From: Pseudomonadota bacterium
GTDB taxonomy: Bacteria; Pseudomonadota; Gammaproteobacteria; JAKAQQ01
DNA: 38,074 nucleotides
NCBI GenBank assembly: GCA_021798795.1
Contig: JAJZBR010000011.1
Coordinates: forward strand, 1-38,074
Reading direction: 5' to 3'
Shown here: positions 1 through 6,968 of the stretch, piece after piece
Layout: each line of letters opens with the position of its first letter
How positions within the stretch are numbered: the first letter of the stretch is position 1
Notes under the pieces: generated by a model
What the model saw: the letters and a program-made list of their open reading frames with translations, nothing else
Database searches by the model: none
What the model was told of the DNA's origin: nothing
Translations under genes and position numbers: made by a program

Positions 1-50
1 CACAAGGCCCGACGTGCCACCCAGTTCTCGAAGCGCTGATTCCGCCTCAT

Positions 51-124
51 TGGGGGATCGTCTAGCGGTAGGACAGCGGACTCTGACTCCGCTAACCTAG
101 GTTCGAATCCTAGTCCCCCAGCCA
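51..124 (+). tRNA. tRNA-Gln (anticodon CTG)
   Basis: The sequence folds as a complete cloverleaf. Acceptor strands 51-57 (TGGGGGA) and 114-120 (TCCCCCA) pair over all seven positions, the discriminator is G121 and CCA is encoded at 122-124. The anticodon stem GCGGA/TCCGC encloses the loop CTCTGAC, giving anticodon CTG, which reads glutamine CAG codons. The T-arm carries the canonical GGTTCGAATCC. Upstream bases 1-50 show no further tRNA. It borders an accessory stretch of envelope-protein genes, a common arrangement because tRNA 3' ends serve as integration sites. I found no second copy of the 3' end in the window. Confidence 0.97.
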
Positions 125-387
125 ATACACGGGACGGCAAACAATAATAGACGGAATATTCCTCCGTCACCGCAGCATTCACGAGATGCTGCACCCACCG
201 CCGACACTCTGAGCGGCACGCAGAATGCGCGGTCCTCGCTTGCTTCATCGAATGAAAAGCCGGATTGCTCGGTCATCAGTGCGGTATTGAAGACCTGAAG
301 CTTTGGGCTGGATCACCGTTGTCGCGCCGCATCGCTGGCGTATTTTTGCAAGCCCGTTACCATGCCCGCGCTCATCAATCTCAGTAC
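125..387. other. gene-free leader region after tRNA-Gln
   Basis: I see no convincing gene here. It holds two small hairpins: GACGGA (150-155) with TCCGTC (163-168), and GCAGCAT (172-178) with ATGCTGC (186-192). Neither is followed by a T run, so they are at best weak processing or termination signals for the tRNA. An open frame runs through from 265 into the next gene, but it lacks a ribosome binding site and crosses the promoter, so it is not coding here. Confidence 0.6.
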
Positions 388-415
388 TTGACAAAAGCTC
401 GGGGGGGGGGATACT
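388..415 (+). promoter_or_regulatory. promoter with 10-G homopolymer in the -35/-10 spacer
   Basis: A perfect -35 box TTGACA (388-393) is followed by a spacer ending in ten consecutive G (401-410), then a -10-like GATACT (410-415, spacing 16) or, one register on, TACTTT (412-417, spacing 18). The expected transcript would start near 422, about 30 nt before the ATG at 451, which has a strong Shine-Dalgarno. Slippage in the G run would change the -35/-10 distance one base at a time, the known mechanism of phase-variable promoters such as Neisseria porA. The promoter elements are read directly; phase variation is inferred. Confidence 0.6.
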
Positions 416-450
416 TTCGGGTAGTGGTCATTAATTCAAGGAGAGTAGCC

Positions 451-1293
451 ATGCAACCTTGCAAAGGTCTGAATATTATATTTCTGCTCGGTTTTGCCGT
501 GCTCGTGTTTATGGTTGGCCGGGCGAGAGCCGGAAATCTGGCTGCCGAAGAGTGTACCAGCTGCATGACCTTGCCCATGTTTCAGCAATATGCTGCTCAG
601 CATATGCCGTCCGGAGCCTATAGCAGCGGCGATCTCACCTTAGTCCATTTCATTCTGGTGAACCCCGGGGCTGCTCTTCTCGCAACCATGACGTACGAGC
701 ATTTCTATGATGACGGAACCGGTCAATGGATCAACCGCTGGTTTTGGGGCACCAACTCGACGGCCGAGATGGAACAGGACTTCGCGGTGGCGGCACCGCA
801 ACTGGCGGTGCAGATTCCCACGAGCGTAGCCACGTCGTTCGCGGGCACATCCCAGCAGTCGGCAGTCAGCGACTGGCTGGTTCAGGATAGCGCAGGAGCC
901 GCTGTGCCGTTGGGAACGGTAGTCGTAACTGTATTTTCAGATGGCTCAGGTGCGGAATACCAGGTCACGGGCACCAATCCGCTAACTTACGGCTTTGTAT
1001 CCAACACGGGACATGCCGCAAACGGCGACCCGGAGAACGACAGCGGGGAAGTACTCACTCCCCTCACCTTCTACGGGCTTACATCGTATGTGACTTTCCC
1101 CCCAAAGTCGCTGCAGGCGCAGCTCGCCTACGACGAAAAAGTTGAGGAGGTCAACTTGGGACCCAAAAAACTCAACTATGGTGGTGCTGCCATCATGGGG
1201 TTGTGTTCTAAACTCAGCGGTACCGGCTGTAGCGGCGTATTCGGACTGGGCGACTGGGCCTTCAACCAGTGTGCCGTAACCGGATCTTGCTGA
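451..1293 (+). CDS. secreted cysteine-containing protein of unknown function (280 aa)
   Basis: I do not recognise the family. The start at 451 is chosen because AAGGAG (438-443) lies 7 nt upstream and because the protein then opens with a signal peptide: a short basic start, a hydrophobic core (residues about 9-22) and an ARA-G cleavage site near residue 27. The mature protein has six cysteines, a pair at residues 35 and 38 (CTSC) and four near the C-terminus (252, 260, 274, 280), suggesting disulfides in the periplasm or outside the cell. The middle is rich in aromatic, Thr and Gly residues. The gene stands alone between its own promoter and a terminator at 1351-1374. The poly-G promoter suggests ON/OFF switching, which fits a surface or secreted factor. 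Function unknown. Confidence 0.75.
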   Translation: MQPCKGLNIIFLLGFAVLVFMVGRARAGNLAAEECTSCMTLPMFQQYAAQHMPSGAYSSGDLTLVHFILVNPGAALLATMTYEHFYDDGTGQWINRWFWGTNSTAEMEQDFAVAAPQLAVQIPTSVATSFAGTSQQSAVSDWLVQDSAGAAVPLGTVVVTVFSDGSGAEYQVTGTNPLTYGFVSNTGHAANGDPENDSGEVLTPLTFYGLTSYVTFPPKSLQAQLAYDEKVEEVNLGPKKLNYGGAAIMGLCSKLSGTGCSGVFGLGDWAFNQCAVTGSC

Positions 1294-1350
1294 GCCCAGC
1301 AAATCTATTTGGAGCCGTGATGGAAGCACTATACTGGCGGTAGCTTAAGG

Positions 1351-1374
1351 GCACTCACGAGGTGAGTGCTTTCT
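1351..1374 (+). terminator. rho-independent terminator
   Basis: A perfect 8-bp stem, GCACTCAC (1351-1358) and GTGAGTGC (1362-1369), with a GAG loop and a TTTCT tail. It lies 57 nt after the stop of the secreted-protein gene and isolates that gene from the lipoprotein gene downstream. Confidence 0.75.
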
Positions 1375-1431
1375 GAAGTTGGAGTTTGGGTACGTGGGAA
1401 CTTGCCACCGTTTGGAGGGTAGGTGTTGACC

Positions 1432-1827
1432 ATGAACTTGATTCGGATCCACCTTCGTACCCTGGGCGTTGGGACAGCTCTGGTGCTGGGACTTTCGGCG
1501 TGCATTGCCTCACCCCGGATCGTGGGTCCCACCCACCCCTCGATTTCGCCCGCAATGGTCAGGGTATTCGAATCCCCCTTGATTCCCCGGCACTACACGG
1601 TTGTAGCCAAGCTGGATGCTGCTTGGTATGGAGGCTGTAATTCACCCGGACTCGACCGGATCGTGCTCGCGAGGCTCCGCAGACAAGCCGCTCGCCTGGG
1701 TGCCAACGGGATTCTCCTCATTCCGAGCCACAGGATAGCCTCCCCATGGGTAGTGCTTGGACAAAGAGGTCCGTGCTCCGACCAGCCGCTAACCAAGTTA
1801 GCGGAAGCGATCTATGTGCGGCCTTAG
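1432..1827 (+). CDS. small putative outer-membrane or periplasmic lipoprotein (131 aa)
   Basis: The N-terminus is a lipoprotein signal: basic start, hydrophobic stretch, and lipobox LSAC with the cysteine at residue 24 if translation begins at ATG 1432. GGAGGG at 1414-1419 lies 12 nt before that ATG, so the in-frame TTG at 1426 or GTG at 1423 are also possible starts. The mature part has a conserved-looking core with LGANGILLIP near residue 90. This resembles the GANG(I/V) motif of small YbjQ- or DUF4156-like lipoproteins, but the resemblance is too weak for a family call. Three cysteines remain in the mature chain. No partner gene identifies its role. Confidence 0.65.
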   Translation: MNLIRIHLRTLGVGTALVLGLSACIASPRIVGPTHPSISPAMVRVFESPLIPRHYTVVAKLDAAWYGGCNSPGLDRIVLARLRRQAARLGANGILLIPSHRIASPWVVLGQRGPCSDQPLTKLAEAIYVRP

Positions 1828-1999
1828 AGGATACGGAAACACAGGCAAGCCATGGCCATGTCCCGCGTATCGGCTGCGATAGCATCGAATTTGCTTCGGC
1901 TGAGCACCGCCCAGGCACAAGGAAGCCGCAACAGGCTCTCGGCCCGAAGCCGGTGAGTGACCGATGGGGAGATCTCGCGGTAGACGGGCGGTACGCGCC

Positions 2000-2809
2000 A
2001 TGAATCCAAAAGGATTTCAGATCGGCCTAGCCTTGGCTGTGGAAGCATGTCTGCTCTTCGGGCTCGGCATGTGGCTCGCGAACTTCACCCACACGCTTTT
2101 ACCGCATGTCCGCAAAGTCCCAGTGACCGTTCGCTGGATGCGGCGTCTCCCTCCACCCGCCCGAAAGTCGCGAACACTCGTCCACCCGGTTCCTTCCGCT
2201 TCACCTGTAACCCCTCCGCTGTCCGCTCCCGCGGTCATCCATATGGGAGATACGCTCGCACTTTCGGCCGTCCGTTCAGAGTTCGCGCGGATCGGGACTC
2301 TTCTTCCGAGCGTCCCCTGGACGCCGCGGAAAGCGGGTTTGGCCAAGGGGAAAGGGGCTCGCGGCGGAGGCGGTGGCCGGAGAGGTCGCCTGCCCCTGCC
2401 GGGTTGGGGGTTGCCGGACTCGGGGCTCAGGGTTCGACAGATCTCTTTCGTCTGCCCGAAGCCCGTCGACCGGCCGGGAGCGATCATTTTCGAGGCAAGA
2501 GTGAATACCCAGGGGCGTGTCGGATCTGCATGGGTTGTCAAGAGCAACTGGGATCTTTCGGACCAAGTAGGTGTGATCTGGGCGGTCCGGTTCTGGCGTT
2601 TCGCTCCGCTTGTGATCAACGGTCGCCCTACACCCTTTGAGATCGTGGGTACGATACGCGTACCGGCTCACTCGGGTGCAAAAGCGATTTGTGCGGGACT
2701 GATCGCAGCGGGTGGAATGCCCTGGCGCTTCATTCCCTTTACCTGGGTTTTGGAACACCCCTCAAATAGTGGGTGGTTCGCGTTCTCCGTGGCGCGAGGT
2801 CACTGGTAA
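2000..2809 (+). CDS. TonB-like protein (N-terminal anchor, Pro/basic linker, TonB C-terminal-like domain)
   Basis: The order of segments matches energy-transducer TonB proteins: a short cytoplasmic start, one transmembrane helix (residues about 8-30), a proline- and arginine-rich linker with a glycine stretch (GARGGGGGRRG), and a C-terminal domain (residues about 155-225). That domain contains the TonB_C pattern of a ..RVNTQGRVGSAWVV.. strand followed by AVRFWRFAPLVINGRP. About 40 residues follow this domain, an unusual tail. ATG 2000 is preferred over ATG 1964 because it starts close to the helix, but neither has a clear ribosome binding site. No exbB, exbD or TonB-dependent receptor is in the window, so the partner is unknown. 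Confidence 0.65.
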   Translation: MNPKGFQIGLALAVEACLLFGLGMWLANFTHTLLPHVRKVPVTVRWMRRLPPPARKSRTLVHPVPSASPVTPPLSAPAVIHMGDTLALSAVRSEFARIGTLLPSVPWTPRKAGLAKGKGARGGGGGRRGRLPLPGWGLPDSGLRVRQISFVCPKPVDRPGAIIFEARVNTQGRVGSAWVVKSNWDLSDQVGVIWAVRFWRFAPLVINGRPTPFEIVGTIRVPAHSGAKAICAGLIAAGGMPWRFIPFTWVLEHPSNSGWFAFSVARGHW

Positions 2810-3024
2810 ATCTGTGGAAGCCCCGCGCGTGGGCGATGCGTTCAGGGTTCCGATCAGGAGAGTCTTTGGGCGAGGCGCGCCTCCGAACGGACCCCAAGCA
2901 TGCTGCCGATGGACACCCATCCTGCGTATGCCTTCCGACAACAACTCCGAATGCATCGGTCACTACGCCAACGCGGTGGCGGCCGTCCCGATCCCACACG
3001 GGTCCACCTTCTTGTCCGCTCGCG

Positions 3025-3030
3025 TATAGT
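3025..3030 (+). promoter_or_regulatory. possible -10 box placing dinB transcription start at its ATG
   Basis: TATAGT sits 6 nt before the dinB start codon. The same hexamer is the -10 of the zapB-like and fimV promoters in this window. No good -35 and no Shine-Dalgarno are visible, so a transcript from here would be essentially leaderless. I see no canonical LexA box (CTGT-N8-ACAG) in the upstream 220 bases. Confidence 0.3.
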
Positions 3031-3036
3031 TGAACG

Positions 3037-4104
3037 ATGAGCGTCAGGAAAATCGTCCATATGGATATGGACGCGTTTTATGCTTCCATTGAGCAACGCG
3101 ACCATCCCGCGCTGCAGGGCCAGCCGGTGGTTGTCGCCTGGCAGGGAGCTCGATCCGTTGTGTGCGCCGCCTCTTATGAAGCACGGCGTTTGGGTGTCCA
3201 CTCAGCCATGCCTGCGCGCCGAGCGGAACGCCTGTGCCCGAGCGCGATTTTTGTACCACCGGATTTCTCACGGTATCGGGCCGTTTCCGAGAGTGTGCGC
3301 CGGATTTTGGGGCGCTACACCGATCTTGTGGAGCCCCTATCGCTCGACGAAGCCTATCTCGATGTCACCGAAAACAAGGCTGGATTGGCGTCTGCCACCC
3401 AAGTTGCCGAAGCCATCCGGCGGGACATCCGCGCAGAACTCGAACTCACCGCCTCAGCCGGTGTGGCGCCCAACAAGTTTCTGGCCAAGATCGCTTCGGA
3501 CTGGCGCAAACCGGACGGGTTGTTCGTCATCCGGCCTGGAGAGGCGGCTGCCTTCCTCTACCCCTTGCCGGTGACGCGACTGCCTGGGGTGGGGCAGGTG
3601 ACGGCCCGCAAGCTCGAGACGCTCAGGGTCCGGACGGCCGGGGATCTCCTCGCTCTCGATCGGAGTGGGCTCGTGCGTGAGTTTGGTCGTAACGGCTTGC
3701 GCCTGTACGAACTTGCGCGGGGGATCGACGAACGCAAGGTGGTTCCGAATCGTCCCACACAATCGATTTCAGCAGAAGATACATTTGAGCGCGACCGGCT
3801 CCTCGAAGAAACCACATCAACGATTCGTAGCCTGGCCGAGAAGGTTTGGGTGGCCTCCAGAGGGGAAAAACGGGTTGCCCATACCGTGGTCCTCAAGCTC
3901 AAGACGGATGGTTTCAGGGTTTTGACCCGAAGCCTGACGCAGGATGCTCCTCTCGCATCCGGCGACGAGCTGATCCGGATTGTCCTGGCACTCAGGGGGC
4001 GGGTGGATCTCGGTCCCCATCAGGCCTACCGGCTGGTCGGAGTCGGTCTCACCAACTTCCGGGAACCGGAGGAAACGGTTGTGCAGGCACAACTTCTCGA
4101 GTGA
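3037..4104 (+). CDS. dinB: DNA polymerase IV (Y-family translesion polymerase)
   Basis: The 355-residue protein is full length for DinB. The palm motif HMDMDAFYAS with metal-binding Asp10 opens the protein, and SLDEAYLD carries the second acidic pair (Asp104, Glu105). The helix-hairpin-helix segment LPGVGQVTARKL follows near residue 180, and the little-finger domain occupies the C-terminal third. The enzyme copies past damaged template bases with low fidelity. The gene is monocistronic and convergent with rpiA. The start at 3037 gives the conserved N-terminus without extension. It lacks an obvious LexA box, so SOS control cannot be claimed from sequence. Confidence 0.96.
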   Translation: MSVRKIVHMDMDAFYASIEQRDHPALQGQPVVVAWQGARSVVCAASYEARRLGVHSAMPARRAERLCPSAIFVPPDFSRYRAVSESVRRILGRYTDLVEPLSLDEAYLDVTENKAGLASATQVAEAIRRDIRAELELTASAGVAPNKFLAKIASDWRKPDGLFVIRPGEAAAFLYPLPVTRLPGVGQVTARKLETLRVRTAGDLLALDRSGLVREFGRNGLRLYELARGIDERKVVPNRPTQSISAEDTFERDRLLEETTSTIRSLAEKVWVASRGEKRVAHTVVLKLKTDGFRVLTRSLTQDAPLASGDELIRIVLALRGRVDLGPHQAYRLVGVGLTNFREPEETVVQAQLLE

Positions 4105-4233
4105 TGAGATGCGACTCCGGATTGACCGGGATCGGTCGGGTCAGCTCGCTTTCCGCAAGTCGATGATCCCTATTGATGCCTCAAACCTCCTCGACCGGCC
4201 TGCCGGAGGACACCGCATTCGGATCCCCTGCGC

Positions 4234-4923
4234 TCAGGTCGGCTTCAGCCGTTCCACCGTGAACTGCGAGGTGGCCATGAGAATCAGTTCCGGCAGGCGC
4301 CGGGCAAAGATTCCGACCTCGACCACTCCCGGGATGCACTTCAACTCACGCTCGAGTTGCGGGGGGTCTGTGAGGGTGAGGCTCAGGACATCGAGGATCT
4401 GATTGCCGTTGTCGGTGAGATACCGCTCGCGGAGTGAGGGCGTCGCTCCCATGCGCACAATCTGGCGGGCGACATAGCTCCGGGCAGAGGGGATGACTTC
4501 GACCGGAACCGATACGGAGTCTCCGAGACGGTCGAAACGCTTGGTTTCGTCGGCAATCACGATAAAGCGCCGACTGGCCGTGGCCAGGATCTTTTCCCGC
4601 GTGAGGGCGCCCCCGTGTCCCTTGATCAAGCGGAAATGCGGGTCAAAGGCATCCGTGCCATCGACATAAAGGTCGATGTCACCGGTTTCATTGAGGTCGA
4701 GAACGGGTATCCCCGCTTGCCGGAGGAGTGCTGCGGTCTGTTCGGAACTCGCAACCGCGCCGTCGAACCGGTCCTGGATTCCACCCAGTCCGTCTATGAA
4801 ATAGCGGGTGGTCGATCCCGTTCCCACCCCTAGATAACGTACGTTTTGAACCAGGGACAGGGCTGTTTCGGCAGCAAGCCGCTTGGCTTTTTCAACCCAC
4901 GGCGGGGTGTTGGTTGGCGGCAT
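4234..4923 (-). CDS. rpiA: ribose-5-phosphate isomerase A
   Basis: RpiA interconverts ribose 5-phosphate and ribulose 5-phosphate in the non-oxidative pentose phosphate pathway. The 229-residue protein has the GVGTGSTTRYFID phosphate loop, the DGTDAFDP acidic motif (DGADE in E. coli) and the KGHGGALTREK loop with the catalytic Lys and Glu. In most members the loop reads KGGGGAL or KGGGAAL; the His here is a mild oddity next to the active site. The gene lies tail-to-tail with dinB and just downstream of the terminator of the histone-like gene, so it likely has its own promoter, which I could not pinpoint. Confidence 0.95.
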   Translation of the reverse strand: MPPTNTPPWVEKAKRLAAETALSLVQNVRYLGVGTGSTTRYFIDGLGGIQDRFDGAVASSEQTAALLRQAGIPVLDLNETGDIDLYVDGTDAFDPHFRLIKGHGGALTREKILATASRRFIVIADETKRFDRLGDSVSVPVEVIPSARSYVARQIVRMGATPSLRERYLTDNGNQILDVLSLTLTDPPQLERELKCIPGVVEVGIFARRLPELILMATSQFTVERLKPT

Positions 4924-4950
4924 CGATTCCCGGGGCCTCGACAGGTTATG

Positions 4951-4981
4951 AAAAAGGCGCTGGGCTCATCGGCCCAGCGCC
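4951..4981 (-). terminator. rho-independent terminator of the histone-like gene
   Basis: A perfect 10-bp GC-rich stem (4956-4965 with 4972-4981, loop of 6) is followed on the minus strand by a run of five T (4955-4951). It lies 21 nt after the stop of the Lys/Ala-rich gene and before rpiA, so the two are separate transcription units. Confidence 0.85.
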
Positions 4982-5001
4982 TGGATCGTCAACGCGCAGG
5001 A

Positions 5002-5430
5002 TCAGAAAATGGCACTGATCGATGCTTCCCCGCTCTCATAGAGCGGCAGTTTCGGCTCCGGAATAAACGGAGACGGACGCTGACTCGTCCCGGAAGGACG
5101 TTTTTTGGCCGACCTGCGGGCCGGTTTCTTCTTCACCGAGGCCGCATGCCTGCTAGCTGCCTTTTTTTTTACGGCAGTCTTCTTGCCATGGGATGAAGCT
5201 TTTTTGGCCGCGCGACGGCGACCGCCAGCTGCTTTCTTTTTAGTTTTGCCGTGTGTGGCGCTCTTTTTGCGAGCTGCCACTTTCTTTTTGGCTGGAGCCT
5301 TTTTCTTCGCTGCGACCCGCTTTTTGGCGGCGGGGCGGCGATGGGCTGAGGCGGCTTTGCGGGCCGGTTTACGACGTGCAGACGACTTTTTGGCCGGCGC
5401 ACTCTTCTTGGTCACTTTACGTTTCATCAT
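5002..5430 (-). CDS. histone H1-like Lys/Ala-rich DNA-binding protein (142 aa)
   Basis: After an initial MMKRK the protein is a long low-complexity tract of Lys, Ala, Arg and Ser with repeated AKK, KKAA and PAKK units (residues about 5-120). It ends in a short proline-containing and acidic tail. This composition is typical of bacterial H1-like proteins such as AlgP or the chlamydial Hc family, which bind and compact DNA through their basic tails. The start at 5430 is favoured by GGAG (5442-5439) eight nt upstream; the longer frame to 5475 would translate through the inverted repeat. A run of nine A in the coding strand (5170-5162) precedes a G and forms an A-AAA-AAG slippery sequence in frame. 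The gene is monocistronic, with its own promoter and terminator. Confidence 0.8.
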   Translation of the reverse strand: MMKRKVTKKSAPAKKSSARRKPARKAASAHRRPAAKKRVAAKKKAPAKKKVAARKKSATHGKTKKKAAGGRRRAAKKASSHGKKTAVKKKAASRHAASVKKKPARRSAKKRPSGTSQRPSPFIPEPKLPLYESGEASISAIF

Positions 5431-5438
5431 CGCGGAAT

Positions 5439-5470
5439 CTCCGCTGTGTAACAACACAGCGGAGAGTATA
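5439..5470 (-). promoter_or_regulatory. promoter -10 plus 11-bp inverted repeat covering the Shine-Dalgarno
   Basis: On the minus strand a -10 box TATACT (5470-5465) is immediately followed by CTCCGCTGTGT (5464-5454), a 4-nt loop (5453-5450) and the exact complement ACACAGCGGAG (5449-5439). The last four bases of the second arm, GGAG, are the ribosome binding site of the histone-like gene. Transcription would begin inside the first arm, so the repeat may act mainly as a DNA operator at the start site. A shorter RNA stem could still mask the ribosome binding site. The structure is seen directly; the regulatory role is inferred. Confidence 0.55.
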
Positions 5471-5533
5471 CACAAGAAAAAAGAAAATTCAGATTTATTT
5501 TACTGAAACGGATGGACATGCACTCGCGAGTGA

Positions 5534-6007
5534 TCAGAGCGGGAGCAGGGTTGTGAGTTCCATGAGGTGCTGCCAGAGCGTCTGTGTCACGGGAATGATC
5601 GAGAGTCGGTTGCCGCGCCGCAGCAGTTGAAAGCCACGCAGCGCCCGCTCCTGGCGCAGGGTCCGGAGGGGGAGCGGGGCGGACAGGCGGGCAATCAGAC
5701 GCACATCGACCGTGTACCAGCGGATGCGCTCGGGGGTGCTCCGGGGATCGTAATAGGGGCTCTCGGGGTCGAGGCAGGTGGGATCCGGATACCCTGCGCG
5801 GACCACTTCCATGAGACCTACGATCCCGGGTTCCCTGCAACTCGAATGGTAGAGAAACACCGGATCCCCGATTCGAACTGCATCCCGGAGGTAGTTGCGG
5901 GCTTGATAGTTGCGAATCCCCTCCCAGCGGGTCATTCGTCCCGGGGCAGCGAGGAGATCCTCGAGGCTGAACTCGCTTGGTTCGGTTTTGAAGAGCCACT
6001 GTGCCAT
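5534..6007 (-). CDS. EVE-domain protein (THYN1/YcaQ-type nucleic-acid modified-base reader)
   Basis: The 157-residue protein starts at MAQWLFKTEPSEFS, the signature N-terminus of bacterial EVE proteins. It continues with WEGIRNYQARNYLRD, GDPVFLYHSS and a C-terminal FQLLRRGNRLSI-PVT segment, covering the whole EVE fold. EVE domains are PUA-like and bind modified bases in DNA or RNA; in bacteria the small stand-alone form is a conserved protein of uncertain cellular role. A frame open upstream to 6073 would add 22 residues not typical of the family, so I use ATG 6007. It lies 16 nt downstream of fau, probably in the same transcript. Confidence 0.9.
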   Translation of the reverse strand: MAQWLFKTEPSEFSLEDLLAAPGRMTRWEGIRNYQARNYLRDAVRIGDPVFLYHSSCREPGIVGLMEVVRAGYPDPTCLDPESPYYDPRSTPERIRWYTVDVRLIARLSAPLPLRTLRQERALRGFQLLRRGNRLSIIPVTQTLWQHLMELTTLLPL

Positions 6008-6023
6008 GGTCAGTCTGGGCAGC

Positions 6024-6740
6024 TCAGTGCGCCACCAGGCGCTCCCAGGTGAGATCGGGAAACGTCTGGCCATCCTGGTACCAGGATCGATCCGTCACGA
6101 TGGCATCAAGGGTCACATCCCAGGGATTGGGATCGATCCGTTCAATGCACTGGCAGTCGTATCCCACGCCGATGAGGAGGGGTCCCGGCGATCGTCTGGG
6201 AGAGGAACCCAGCCGGAAGGCGAGGGTTCGATCGTAAAACCCGCCTCCCGACCCGATGCGTCTGCCGAATGGATCGAATGCAGTGAGCGGCAGAAGCAGA
6301 CAGGGACACTCCTCGGCCGTAAGCGTGGGTCCGTGAACGGGTTCCGGAATGCCGAACCGGTTGGCTGCCATGGGCGTCTGAGGTTCCCAGCGTACGAACA
6401 GGAGCGTCTCATCCATGAGGCGGGGGAGGTAAATGGATGGTGCCGTGGGACCCATGAGGAGTTTGAAGCCATTGGGATCGATTTCGTTTCGGAACGGAAG
6501 ATAGCTGCCGAGCTTCTCGATCTGGTGCGATTCCAGAAAGCCCGAGAGGCGGTGAGCGAGCCGGCGGGCGGCTTCATTCCTGTTCTCGGCGCTCAGTGCG
6601 GCACAACGCTCGCGCATCACCCGCCGGATGCGGAAGTGATTTTCCGAATCGGGCGATGGGGGGTGAAGGACATCTCCCGCCGACATCGTTACGGGCTTTT
6701 GCCCTTGAACCTTCGGTTCAGGTGGAAGCTTCGCGGTCAT
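6024..6740 (-). CDS. fau: 5-formyltetrahydrofolate cyclo-ligase
   Basis: The enzyme (YgfA/FAU, MTHFS) converts 5-formyl-THF to 5,10-methenyl-THF with ATP. The N-terminal helix RVMRERCAALSAENRNEAAR carries the conserved RR..R pattern. The substrate region is LGSYLPFRNEIDP, and the nucleotide site is LPLTAFDPFGRRIGSGGGFYDRTL. ATG 6740 is chosen because GGGGAG lies 7 nt upstream; the frame is open to 6806 without better signals. This gives 238 residues with an N-terminal extension of about 40 before the conserved part; ATG 6686 would remove 18 of them. The gene lies downstream of zapA, the conserved zapA-ssrS-fau arrangement of Proteobacteria. Confidence 0.93.
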   Translation of the reverse strand: MTAKLPPEPKVQGQKPVTMSAGDVLHPPSPDSENHFRIRRVMRERCAALSAENRNEAARRLAHRLSGFLESHQIEKLGSYLPFRNEIDPNGFKLLMGPTAPSIYLPRLMDETLLFVRWEPQTPMAANRFGIPEPVHGPTLTAEECPCLLLPLTAFDPFGRRIGSGGGFYDRTLAFRLGSSPRRSPGPLLIGVGYDCQCIERIDPNPWDVTLDAIVTDRSWYQDGQTFPDLTWERLVAH

Positions 6741-6789
6741 CTTCAGGCTCCCCGCTTCGTGGCGGGTCTGCGCACCAACGGCCAGTCGG

Positions 6790-6966
6790 CCTCCGGGATA
6801 GATCAATAGGCTCGAAGAGAATCCCAGCCCCTATCGCAGGCAGCAGGAGATGTCCTCACAATCATGCATCCCCGCGCCGTCATTTGCAAGCCAATCCCAA
6901 CCCTCCCGTGTGCCGGATCGTGGAGATGCCGGGTGAGAGCACCGGCGCGCAACCTTTGATGAAACC
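6790..6966 (-). ncRNA. ssrS: candidate 6S RNA locus between zapA and fau
   Basis: In many Proteobacteria the roughly 180-nt 6S RNA gene ssrS lies exactly between zapA and the fau/ygfA gene, in the same orientation. Here that interval is 228 nt, has no ORF with coding character, and contains complementary segments, for example GCATCTCC (minus strand, 6929-6922) and GGGGATGC further 3' (6872-6865, one G-U pair). The ends are not visible to me, and I could not trace the full closing stem and central bubble by eye. The call therefore rests mainly on synteny. 6S RNA binds the sigma-70 holoenzyme in stationary phase. Confidence 0.42.
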
Positions 6967-6968
6967 GG

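Noticed and set aside
1798-2048. Minus-strand frames between the lipoprotein and TonB-like genes that vaguely resemble transposase pieces.
   Set aside because: No diagnostic DDE or helix-turn-helix motif and no terminal repeats; similarity too weak to report.
5521-5532. The palindrome CACTCGCGAGTG just after the EVE gene stop, considered as a terminator.
   Set aside because: The arms are only 6 bp with no loop, and no T run follows on the minus strand.
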